Positions 46,598 to 57,369 of a stretch of 64,000 bases of DNA are shown here, piece by piece. The notes under the pieces were generated by a model. That model was not told where the DNA came from. It did no database searches and saw only the letters and a list, made by a program, of their open reading frames with translations. The DNA lies in contig JAQQWL010000008.1 of assembly GCA_038363925.1 (NCBI GenBank), positions 744,001 through 808,000 on the forward strand, written 5' to 3'. Position 1 is the first letter of the stretch. Each line of letters starts with the position of its first letter. The translations under genes were made by a program, and so were the position numbers. The stretch is from Apiospora phragmitis (Eukaryota > Ascomycota > Sordariomycetes > Amphisphaeriales > Apiosporaceae).

Positions 46598-47371
46598 AGC
46601 ATTCGGTCCCAATGACTCACTCTGGCCTTGGACGAAGTTACGGATTTGTGTTTGCGGCTGTATAAGAAGACTACATAATGATACCATGGATGGCGTTGGC
46701 GGTTGGGACTGGGCGTTGCTTGCAGTTTAGAGGAGATAGGTTCGCCTCCAACGCGACGGAGTAAATACATCTGATGAACATTTCTGCCTGTGTATCTTCT
46801 TTGCTATCAATCGCATTGGTTCATTGGGTGAATTGAATTGGTTGATGCTCGTATTCTTGATGTGCGCGCACCGTGCTTGAATCTCTGCTTGGCGAGACTT
46901 GGCCTACTATTGTCATAATCATTCTGGAATCCCTTGAAACACGGTTGTAGGTCAAGGTATCATGTCGTGCCACGGCCCGGTAAGTGAGGTATGCATTAGC
47001 AGGAGTACTTACCTAAGGTAAGCAGTACTGATCGCCCTATGAGCCGTCGTTGCGTTATCAGTACATGCATGGTTGGCACATGGCATTCACTCAATGTGTG
47101 TGCGCAGTGGCGCGGGGTAAATGCTATGGTCGTCTAAGCTTAGCTTCAGTGTGTCTCGCTATCAGCTCCCCCCTGTGGATCTTGCGCGGTCTGAATTCAA
47201 TGATAGCAGCAAAGCAGAAGGGGGAATAGGCTCAGTCAGGTCCTATGAAAGTTCCGGCTGTAGTGGGAATGGGATGTAGACACTTGTCTCTATAGATATT
47301 GTTTCGATGAGCAAGAACGGAAAATAAGAGCACGCGATCCAATGCTACGTTGGGCTGTGAGGTAATCGAAA
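46598..47371. other. Intergenic before the urease gene, with a palindrome
   Basis: No gene. It carries an imperfect 26-base palindrome (AGTACTTACCT / AGGTAAGCAGTACT) at 47004-47029, about 340 bases upstream of the proposed urease start, in promoter territory. Confidence 0.5.
47004..47029. promoter_or_regulatory. Imperfect palindrome upstream of urease
   Basis: The arms AGTAC-TTACCT and AGGTAA-(GC)-AGTACT are reverse complements apart from a two-base insertion. This could be a dimeric transcription-factor site or chance; no named binding consensus was recognised. Confidence 0.3.
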
Positions 47372-50314
47372 ATGCATCTGATTCCTAAAGAGGTTCGTTC
47401 GCTATATCCCAGTATCCTATGCACCTACCCACCCCCTCCCCCCCTTCTGAGTGCCGACTATAAAAAGTCGCGGCAGCTATCGTTCCACACATCCCTTCCG
47501 TAGCTAACAATCCCGTAACGGCAAACTACAGCTTGACAAGCTCGTCATTTCACAACTGGGCTTCGTCGCCCAGAAACGCCTGGCTCGAGGTGTGAAGCTG
47601 AATCATTCCGAGGCTGTTGTAAGTTATTCGCCGTTTTCTAATTGGGTTGTTTCCCGTAGCTTACAACCATCCTAGGCTCTTATAGCAAGCAACCTCCAGG
47701 AGCTCATCCGCGATGGGCAGCACACCGTGGCCGACCTGATGACCATCGGGTCCACCATGCTCGGCCGCCGGCACGTCCAGCCCTCGGTGCCGTCTACCCT
47801 GCATGAGATCCAGGTCGAGGGCACCTTCCCCACCGGCACGTACCTGGTGACGGTGCACAACCCCATCGCCACCGAGAACGGCGACCTGGCCAAGGCCCTG
47901 TACGGCTCCTTCCTGCCGCTGCTGTCGCCGGACCTGTTCCCGGCCGCCGCGGCCGCCGAGTACGAGGCGGCCCGGCAGCCGGGCGCCCTCGTCGCCGTCA
48001 AGGGCCGCATCGCGCTGAATCCGGGCCGCCGCCGCGTCCGCCTCCGCGTCACGAGCCGGGGGGACCGGCCAATCCAGGTTGGCAGCCACTACCACTTCGT
48101 CGAGACGAACCCGCAGCTCGCCTTCGACCGCAAGCGCGCCTACGGGTTTCGTCTGGACATCGCGGCCGGCACCAGCGTCCGCTTCGAGCCCGGCGACACC
48201 AAGACCGTGAGCCTTGTCGAGATCGGGGGCCACCGCGTCATCCGCGGCGGCAACCACCTCGCCTCGGGCAAGGTCGATCCGGCGCGCGCTGACGACATCG
48301 TGCTCAAGCTGCAGCAGGCCGGGTTCGCGCACGCGCCCGAGGAGCCCGTCGGGGACATGTCGGCGCAGATCGAGGCTTGCACCCTGGATCGCTCCGCCTA
48401 CATGACCATGTTCGGCCCCACCACTGGCGATCTCGTCAAGCTCGGCAGCACGGATCTGTGGATCAAGGTCGAGAAGGACCTTGCTGTACACGGCGACGAG
48501 TGCAAGTTTGGCGGTGGCAAGACCCTGCGCGAAGGCATGGGACAGGCTACGGGGCGGTCCGATGCCGAGACGCTGGATCTTGTCGTCGCGAATGCGTTGA
48601 TCGTCGACTACACCGGTATCTATAAGGCAGACATCGGGGTCAAGGACGGCATCATTGTAGGTATCGGTAAGGCTGGCAATCCTGACGTGATGGACGGTGT
48701 GACGGAGAACATGGTTGTGGGAAGCTGCACGGATGTGATTGCTGGCGAGGGCAAGATCATTACTGCAGGTGGCATGGATAGCCACATCCACTTCATCTGC
48801 CCTCAACAGGCGTATGAATCTATTGCTTCTGGTATCACCACTATGCTTGGAGGGGGAACAGGACCAAGGTATGTAGGCCCCTCAACCCCTGCTCCCCTTT
48901 TCCCCGTTGGGCCCGACTTGAACTCGACGATTGACTGATTGTATTTAGCGCTGGAACGAGCGCCACAACTTGTACTCCGGGTGCCAACTATATGCGCGAT
49001 ATGCTCCAAGCTTGTGACGAACTTCCAGTCAATATCGGCATAACCGGAAAGGGCAACGACAGCGCCCCTGAAGCTCTGCGTGAACAAGTCATCGCAGGCG
49101 CTTGTGGCTTGAAACTTCACGAGGATTGGGGCTCTACGCCAGCAGCCATTGACGCATGCCTTACGGTATGCGATGAACTCGACGTGCAATGCCTGATCCA
49201 TACGGACACCCTGAACGAGTCCGGCTTCGTCGAGTCGACCATCGCCGCCTTCAAGAACCGCGTGATCCACACATACCACACCGAGGGCGCCGGGGGCGGG
49301 CACGCGCCCGACATCATCAGCGTCGTCGAGCACGAGAACGTGCTGCCGTCGTCGACGAACCCGACGCGGCCCTTCACGCGCAACACGCTGGACGAGCACC
49401 TCGACATGCTCATGGTGTGCCACCACCTGTCCAAGAATATTCCCGAGGACATCGCGTTCGCCGAGTCGCGCATCCGCGCCGAGACCATCGCGGCCGAGGA
49501 CGTGCTGCACGACCTCGGCGCCATCAGCATGATGTCCTCGGACTCCCAGGCCATGGGCCGCTGCGGCGAGGTCGTCCTCCGCACATGGAACACGGCCCAC
49601 AAGAACAAGGTCCAGCGCGGGGCCCTGCCCGAGGACGAGGGGACGGGCGCCGACAACTTCCGCGTCAAAGCGCTACGTCAGCAAGTACACCGTCAATCCC
49701 GCCGCCGCCCAGGGCATGGGGCACCTGCTCGGCAGCGTCGAAGTCGGCAAGCTGGCTGACCTCGTGGTGTGGGATCCGGCTTGGTTCGGCACCAAGCCCA
49801 GTCTCGTCGTCAAGAGTGGCTTAATTGCTTATGCCCAGATGGTAACTTTCTTTCTTTCTTTCTTTCTTTCTTTCCTTGTCTTCATGCTTCCCACTTTGGA
49901 CCTACTTATTTCCTTCCCCATTCAGAATTACCCCTTCCCAATACGGCGCAGTGGATAGTAATATAACAAACTAATCTTCGTTTCACCACCCAGGGCGACC
50001 CCAACGCCTCGATCCCTACGGTCCAGCCCATCATCGCGCGCCCCATGTTCGCGTCCCTGGTGCCCCGGAGCAAGATCCTCTTCGTTTCGCAAGCGAGCAT
50101 CGACTCGGGCGCCGTCGGCCGCTACGGCCTGCGCAGCCGCGTCGAGCCCGTCCGCAACTGCCGCCGCATCGGCAAGCGCGACATGCAGTTCAACGACGCC
50201 CGCCCCGCCATGCGCGTCGACCCGGAGAAGTACACCGTCGAGGCCGACGGCGTCGTCTGCACCGCCGAGCCCGCCGAGGCGCTGCCGCTGACGCAGCAGT
50301 GGTTTGTGTACTAG
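47372..50314 (+). CDS. Urease (single-chain, nickel-dependent)
   Basis: Join 47372-47392, 47532-47618, 47676-48868, 48949-49841, 49994-50314. Removing one extra A near 49668 gives exactly 838 codons, 837 aa, the usual fungal size. A 21-nt first exon supplies MHLIPKE, joined to [20 protein letters not shown]. The gamma, beta and alpha regions of bacterial ureases are fused in order. Catalytic residues seen: [10 protein letters not shown] (nickel-ligand HxH, about residues 405-407), GLKLHEDWG (carbamylated Lys, about 488), [25 protein letters not shown], and the active-site flap [13 protein letters not shown]. It hydrolyses urea to ammonia and carbamate in the cytosol and needs UreD/F/G-type chaperones encoded elsewhere. 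The long minus-strand frame over the GC-rich exon is a shadow. Confidence 0.96.
49846..49874. repeat. (CTTT)n microsatellite in a urease intron
   Basis: About seven copies of CTTT lie directly after the donor of the last urease intron (49842-49993). They form a pyrimidine-rich tract and could be length-polymorphic. Confidence 0.9.
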
Positions 50315-51417
50315 AGCCGGGTCGAGTAGGAGAAGAAGGCAGTTACTTATAAATATGCATATATGTATATATGTAAGTAGGCACTGCCTGGAAATGGGGG
50401 TGTGGTGTCGTGGCAGCAGTTCAGTTCGGATTTCCAACGACAATGTAGGGAGAAAAGAAAGGGGCGAGCCGTTGGTTGGTCGTGTGATAAGGCGATGATG
50501 GATTATTTCATTGCAATGTTAAGTTTACATATCTACTACGTATATAACCAGTCAACTATTCCCACCACTCGTTTATTGAACACTCACTTGAATATGTATA
50601 TCAACTGTGTATTGTCTCTTTCGTAGATCCTTCATAGGCGGTTTGGTTGAGAAGACTGCCTATCATGTATAATGGTTGAGGGGTAAAGTGCATAAAGCCT
50701 AGATATCAGCTGCTCGGCCTCTTTTAACAGCACACGGTACCTATAATGGCTTCTCTAGCTCTTAGGCAGCATACTGACCAACCTGAGTGCAGCTGCCAAT
50801 GTACACAAACGGCAAGGATACTACATAAGGCTGTACACGTCTGGACTTTGTGAAGGCTCGCTCTCCTTGCCAAGGCACATACCTCTGTGGAGTATTCTTA
50901 GCATATTTCAGATACAACGTATAATCACCTGATGTTACTTTCCAGTACGAATCTTCGTAACTGGGCTTCAGAACCCTCCCACTTGGGCTTCACCGAGATG
51001 TATTGGTCACAGGTGTTGCTGGATCTTACTTCACAATGTTTCAAAATATCAGTTTGTGGGCAAGAATCTTTTACTCATTGGTTCATACAGCTAAAATACA
51101 ATTGACGCCTTCCCTGAAACCCTCGAATCGCCAACGCCTGGACGTAACCATTGCCAACCAGTGCTATATCATTGTCAACTGGTGCTATAAGCCTTCTGGC
51201 TACTAAAGAGCAGCCGCCGAAGAAAACACATATACTTAAACATGCCGTAAGTGAGGCAATGAAACCCTAAGCAACTTAAGTGAACATGATTCGGTCCACC
51301 TGTCGTGATCTCATGAGATAGAAGACCGATACCCGAGAGTCGCTCACGTTGTATGTGAAAAAGGGTATCCTCGAAAACAGTGAAAGTGCCAACACAAGAA
51401 AGCCGAAGCGAGTTCGC
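50315..51417. other. Convergent intergenic region, urease / HMG-box gene
   Basis: About 1.1 kb without motifs or convincing frames. It is AT-richer near 50330-50620, consistent with the urease 3' region. Confidence 0.5.
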
Positions 51418-53098
51418 TTAAGCGTTCTTCTTCTTGCGAGCGGACTTCTTAGGTTCCTCAGTCGCAGGTTCTGCTACCTTCGACGCTCGCTTCCGCTTCT
51501 TATCAGGACTGGCGGGCGTGGCGGTCTTAGCTGCCGACGCCTCAACATCCTCGCTGTCTGCAGCAGTGCTCTTGCGCTTGCGGGTGCTGCCCTTAGGCTT
51601 GGGGGTCTTGGCCACTTCGTCAGAGATGGCAGCAGCAGCCGGAGCCACAACAGGGGCAGTCATCTGCAGCTGCTCCACGATAGCATCTTGGTCGTTGGCG
51701 ATAGCGGGCTCCTCGACACTGCCACCTACGTTGGGCTGAGGGATCTGGTTTGCATCGGCATACGCAAGCGCGTCCTGGTCACTCATCTCTCGTGCACCTG
51801 AGTTCCCAGCCTTGTAGGAGTGTACACGGGCGTGGTAGAGACGCAGGTTGAACTGGTAAGCATTGTTCCAGGCCTGATCTCCAGGTTAGCACGATGACAT
51901 CTGACTGAGTGCTCTTTTGAACTTACCATCTTCTCGTCAGGGTTCATAGAAGCCCAGCGACGCTGACCCTCATCCTGAACGGCACCCTTGGGGGCCTCGC
52001 TTCCCAGATCTGTGGCGATGATGGGACGGGCAGTTTGCATATACAGGAAATAAGGTGTCAAGGGGCGCTTGGGGGCGTTGGGATCATGCTGGCGCTTCTT
52101 GCGTTCCTTCTTCTCCTCGGCGGGAGGAACAGCAACCTCAGCACCAACAGGGGGCGCAAAGCCTATAGCGCCTTGGTCCAGACGAGCAAGAGTCTGCAGG
52201 GCTGAGACGTTTTCCAGTGACGTAGGTTCACCCAGGAGCATGTTACTCTGGCGGAGGTAATCGGAAGCAAAGTCCCTCAGTAGCTCTTGAATAGTAGATA
52301 GGCGAGCATGGACCTTGAGGCATGTTAGTTACGAGCCTGACAGCGGTTTACGGGCGTTTAAATGGGGTGCAGTTATAGGGGACTTGGGCAAGCAAGAGAG
52401 GCCTGGTGGGAGGTGGGGTCATAACTCCTCAGGACCATTGCGTGGCCAGTGGTGCGGGGTAATCCAGCATGTAAACAAGCCCGACTTCAAGCACGCGTAT
52501 TAAGGACAAAACGCGCTGGCTGGCATCGACTCTTAGTAGCCTTGCACAGGTACAAGTACTGCTTTGAGGGAATTGTGCGAACTGATCAAGACACAGGATG
52601 CTTGGTCCTTGGTGACCCCGCCGGGAAAAGAGAAACGATTGCATCCGAAATCAAGTATGTAGCCAAAGCCATCTTGCGAGGTGGGATGCAATGCTCAGTG
52701 TATGGTGGTGGTTGATGGGATGGGGTTGGATAGCAATCAATGTGCAGTGTACAGCTGGTATTGGTCGTGGAGGCAGGTAGACGGGGGAGTTGCTGGTTGT
52801 CTGCCTGGTGCCCTGGGAGTGGGCAATATGGCTTGAAGGAATTGCAGCAGTAGGGAACAATTAGAAGGGATGGACTCACGGAGTTGCGGACTCTCTCATA
52901 CTCGGCGCGGTTGATGGTCAGTGTGTTGGAGCCAGCATCCATAGGCGGCGCCATTGCGACAGGCGGCTGGGGCATCAGAGTTGGGACATTGGCTGGCGCC
53001 GGGGGCTGCTGTTGCTGCTGCTGCTGAGGCACCAAGGGCGCCTGAGCCGCCGGCGTGGCCGGTACAGCCTTGGTTTGGTCCTTGCGGGGCCTGGCCAT
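51418..53098 (-). CDS. HMG-box DNA-binding protein (HMGB/Nhp6-like box)
   Basis: Complement of join 51418-51873, 51927-52313, 52880-53098; 1062 nt, 353 aa. Residues 1-73 include a polyQ tract (about 25-31) and Pro/Ala-rich sequence. Residues 74-145 are an alpha-helical region (VHARLSTIQELLRDFASDYL). The HMG box starts near 150 with HDPNAPKRPLTPYFLYMQTA and continues through RRWASMNPDEKM and AWNNAYQFNLRLYHARVHSY. The C-terminus is a Lys/Ala-rich tail with KRKST, KKRKRASK and KKSARKKKNA, like a histone-H1-type basic tail. It is probably a nuclear architectural chromatin factor. The first intron is 566 nt, unusually long for this genome. No frame disruption. Confidence 0.9.
52314..52879 (-). other. 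Long first intron of the HMG-box gene
   Basis: 566 nt, donor GTGAGT and acceptor CAAG on the minus strand. Short open frames inside have no motifs. Joining the flanking exons directly gives a continuous protein with consistent phase. Confidence 0.7.
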
Positions 53099-56000
53099 TG
53101 TGGTTGAGTTGGTTTTGAGGGAAATGCGTCAGTTTGCAGTGTAGTTGTTTTGGGGTGCTCAATTCGCAGGAATAGGGCCTGATTTCCAGTTGCTTGCGGG
53201 CAGAGAATTTAGGGGAGAAAGTGGGAAAAGTTTCGGGCAGGTTTTCACCTGAAAGTTGGGGGGTCAGGGCTTTATGTGACCGAGGGGACCAAGGCTGGGT
53301 CAACTGAATCACTCCCATCAGTGAGGTACACTAGGCCATGTACCCCTCCCACTTTCAATTGACATCAATCAGCGATCCAATCCAACATCGGTTGATTGAA
53401 AAATGAGTGCCTGCCACATTACTGGACCTGCTGTTCCTACTGTCAACAGGTACCTACGGGCTGTACCTAATTTTTCTTTCTACTTGCTCCCGCTTCTACT
53501 CACACCTGCCTGCACTGCCCACTGCCCAGTACCCGCCCATCTCCCATCAATTGATCTTTCTGGGCCACGCAGTCCATCAGTAACCCTCAAGACGACCTGA
53601 CGAGACTGCGACCGTGAGAAGCCCAAGTGATCTGAAGAGGCCTGGCACAAAATTTCCCTTCAAATGCCCACACCTGCACCCACATGCTGCACCCACAACA
53701 CTGGGCACCCACACCTACTGCCTACTTTATGTACTCGCGAGCGTGCTACACATGCTACCTGGCTACCACCAAAATAGGGATGAAAGTGATTTGCGACGGA
53801 GGCACCTGGGTTAATGCCTTCCTGGACCCCCGGCTCAGCACGATCTTCGCCTTCGAGGTATTAAACTAAGCGACCAAGGCGACCGGCCTACATGTACAAA
53901 TGGCATTTACTGATTTGGGGATGCTTGCGACGCTGACCTCTGCCCAAGCCTGCACTTGCACTCGCACACACGACACCCTATTGACCCCTCAAAACGTATA
54001 GAACTGGCTAGCATGTACTGAATGACTGGCAAAGATTGATGATTGCTTGCGCGACGCCAGATTTCACGACTTTGGAAACCACATCTCTTGTCCTACATTT
54101 GCAGTGTGTAACGACGGGTTTGCCTCGAGCGATAAGTATGAGTTATCTACAACATGCCCGATGCAAATTGACTGGATGCGATTGCAGCTTTTCAAATGTC
54201 GAACATTGGAACTTAGCCGCCTTGGGCGGTTGGAATTGTCGTAGAATGCACACCTAAACGAGGCAAGGCCAGAATATTGCCGGGAGTTGATGGCTATCAG
54301 ATCAATTGCTGCGGGTGATTTTGGCTCCCAAGAACGTTTGGCTAAAACAGCGGGCGCACGCATCGACTGGGGCGCGACTTTTCTCATCTGACGGTACTTG
54401 GCGCTTTTACGCCTGCAAGTCACTTAATAATAACGGATTTCTATATATTGATTTATTGCCCTCTCTTTGGCAGATCTGGTTGTCTTTTTTACGATGCTAT
54501 CGAATTGTCCACCTTGTCGCATGCGATTTCTGTTTTGGCACGGAGAAACGGAGGCGGTTGAGGCCTGCGGTAGCGGTTGGGAATTCGCTGTCTGTTTAGA
54601 AGGTTCTCATTGAAAGAGGCCCCGAGCCGTCACTGAAGTCACTGAAGTCTCTCGTGGGTATTGCGTCGCAGCTTTATGCAGGGCCCCATCTAAGTACCAC
54701 CATGCGACGAAGGCTACTGGCTAGATTCTCAGTGATGTCGTGCTGATTTGCCAACTTTAGGGGCTTGGCTTTAAAGCGGCGATTCCCTACCTGCTAAAAC
54801 CTGTCCCGCCGTGTCCACCAGCTGGCCCATCACGTAATGGCCTTCGTGTCTGGCTGGACCCTGGCCATTTTTACAGGACTTCAGGCCTATTTGCTATGGA
54901 TGTTTGTCCTCCATAAGGAAAACTGGGAAAGGCTGATTTCGATTGTGTCCTAGCTGGAGCGCTGACGGACCTTATGGCCACCCGCTGTATCCTTCCCAAG
55001 CCTTCCCAAGGTTCACAGCCTGGCCATTCTCCCAGTCTCGTCTTCTCACCCACCTAGCTTGGTCCCCCAGGCTTTGGACTGGCGGGCAGCACAGTCATCT
55101 CGTAAGCGTGTTTGATGCCTTTAACTTGCCAGTTGCTTTACAGTAGTAGTATGTGGCCTTAATGCTGGTGGACACTGGCACTCCAGTACCTGCCAATTCG
55201 GCTCTTTGTAGCAGCTGACTGTCGCCCCTATCGCATACCTCCCCACCTGCAGTGTGTCTGTGGCTGTCTGTCTATGGACGTTCAACTCTTCAGCGCCCTA
55301 TGTTATCTATCATGAGTCGAGCTCTGTTATAAACGTGCGCGATGCACCCGCGCCCGACGTATTTCATAGCCCAGTAGCTTACATACACCTAAGCCCCCAG
55401 AAACAAACCATTTACCTGCGTATCTCTATCTATCTGATAATCAGATACTCTGTAAAGTGTCCCTTCTTACATTTAGGACCCAGAATCACACATCCACATA
55501 TTTTAATTCTCCCGTATGACTGCCAGGCGTATAAGACGATGTTGTCTACGTACACACAGCCTACAGCTCCCGCTTGATCATCTAGGACAAGCTCCCTCGT
55601 CTGTCAGCTAACTGGCTGGACTGGCTCGTCCACCTTCTCGGAGCCATTTACTAACTCGTACTCGCCCGAGCCCGAAGCTCTGAGGCTACATAGGCACTAT
55701 TGTTTATGCTGTAGACTTAGACCACTATTCTGAAAACGCATCAGCTTGTAGTAACTTACACCTCAAGCACCACGTGTCACTTCAGCCTTCTGCGTTGTTG
55801 GTTTCTGAAATATACCCTTTTAGAGGGCTCTCACTCCATAGCCGTGTGATGGTTCTGGCTGATGTATTCACTGCCCAAACACTGCTATGCCTGGTTCAGT
55901 GACGCATTTTGCATGATCCAAGTGTGTAGGTATGTAGTGTATTGCAAGTTATAATCCTTTAAGTTGATTACTTTACTGGTTGTCGCAGACAGCTCTCGGG

Positions 56001-57369
56001 TAAGTGCCTCTATGCCTGTGCCTGTCGGGTATCTAGCTTGTTCAGATAGCTCTAGGCCACTCGGCTAACACCCGAAGCGCATGCCTGCACACTTACAGTA
56101 GCGAGCAGTCCTTATCTTGCCTGCTTGTCTAGAATTGCCTGGTAATTCCAGCCTGCTACTTACACAGATGGTTCGGTAGGTATTCATCATGTAAGGCAGA
56201 CACGACCGTCCATGCTGGAGTTTTGGTATTACAATACTCGGGTGTTCACCAAACTGCCCCCAAGCATTACGTCAACTATACGATACACAAGTAAGTAGGA
56301 TTAAGGCTACAAGCAGTGAACCCCAGGCGGTCATCGCGGGGTGTTTCATCGAGCTGGCTGCGTGCCATTGGCCATCGAAAGAAACTCTTCTAATACCGAG
56401 CCATGGTGCACATGTGTACTTGACCGACCCCATACCTGCCTGTATTCCCGTAGGGCATACCATGAAGCTCAAAAGAAACTAACATTCGAGCATCGTATCA
56501 GTCATATAAAGCATCCCATACAGCGTCAGCCGGCCCTTGCCATTACAAGGGCGGCAGGCCCCGGCTCGCCCTCTTCACCACGAGTAACTTGAGTCTATTC
56601 AGCAAGCGCGATCATGATAAGCTTGTTCTGGGAAGTCAATATATTAGTCAGGAACCGCTCGCGAGATTGGTCTAGGTTGAGTCAAAAAGTTGGAAGTTTA
56701 TTCGTCGTCTTGCTGTGAATACATCGACATATATTTACCTCCTTCGTTCGACGAGTATCCGACTCACGTGTATCGACTCACTCAGCGTCCCTCCTCCGCT
56801 CCTCGTAGACCCTTGGCATGGACTGGAATCCTGCTGTTGGCAGTTGGTTTGCAGCTTGCAGGGATTCGGCTTTACCTAAAACAAGACGCAAAGTACCGGT
56901 GTACTGATTATTGGGGGTGGTTCAAAGCCAGCAAGCCAAGCACAACTCCAAGCAACCCCATTGCCGACGGATTTGGTCCAATTGAATGCATTAGGCGCAT
57001 GCCATCGCGTCTTGGCAGGTCGGAGGTTCAGTCGATCTCCAGCTAAGCTTCATGCTATGGGGCCCCTGCCACTGCCTACTTTTGGATCGTCCAACGATGA
57101 TGAACCCCCGCCCCCTCCCCTTCGACCCCTCCAGACTTGACTTGACAGGCACAAGGAGGCCCAGAAACAAGGGCACCAACGTCACACACCAAATTACGAA
57201 GAGGGCGCTACCTTTGACAGCTCACCCTTCTTATTTGAGCCTCTTCCCCCTCTTCCAGTTCAGGCCTGATTTATTTCGGTCAATTTCTCTTCTCTAAGAC
57301 CTACCATTACTCTCGAGAAAACCACGACAGAAATACGACATTTGAACATCTGAAGGGCAGGTCTCGACG
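53099..57369. other. 4.3 kb gene-poor region before HET-C
   Basis: No frame on either strand shows a recognisable motif or supports a spliced model. The longest plus-strand frame (56690-57046, 118 codons) has one hydrophobic stretch (GILLLAVGLQLAGIRLYL) but no other support. There is a short tandem repeat CACTGAAGT x2 near 54632-54650 and CTTCCCAAG x2 near 54990-55010. The composition looks near 50 percent GC by eye, without the TpA flooding of strongly RIP-mutated DNA. Confidence 0.5.

Noticed and set aside
47661..48806. 381-codon minus-strand frame over urease
   Set aside because: Shadow of the GC-rich urease exon; no domain recognisable.
56690..57046. 118-codon small membrane protein
   Set aside because: One hydrophobic stretch but no conservation clue and poor context; could be chance.
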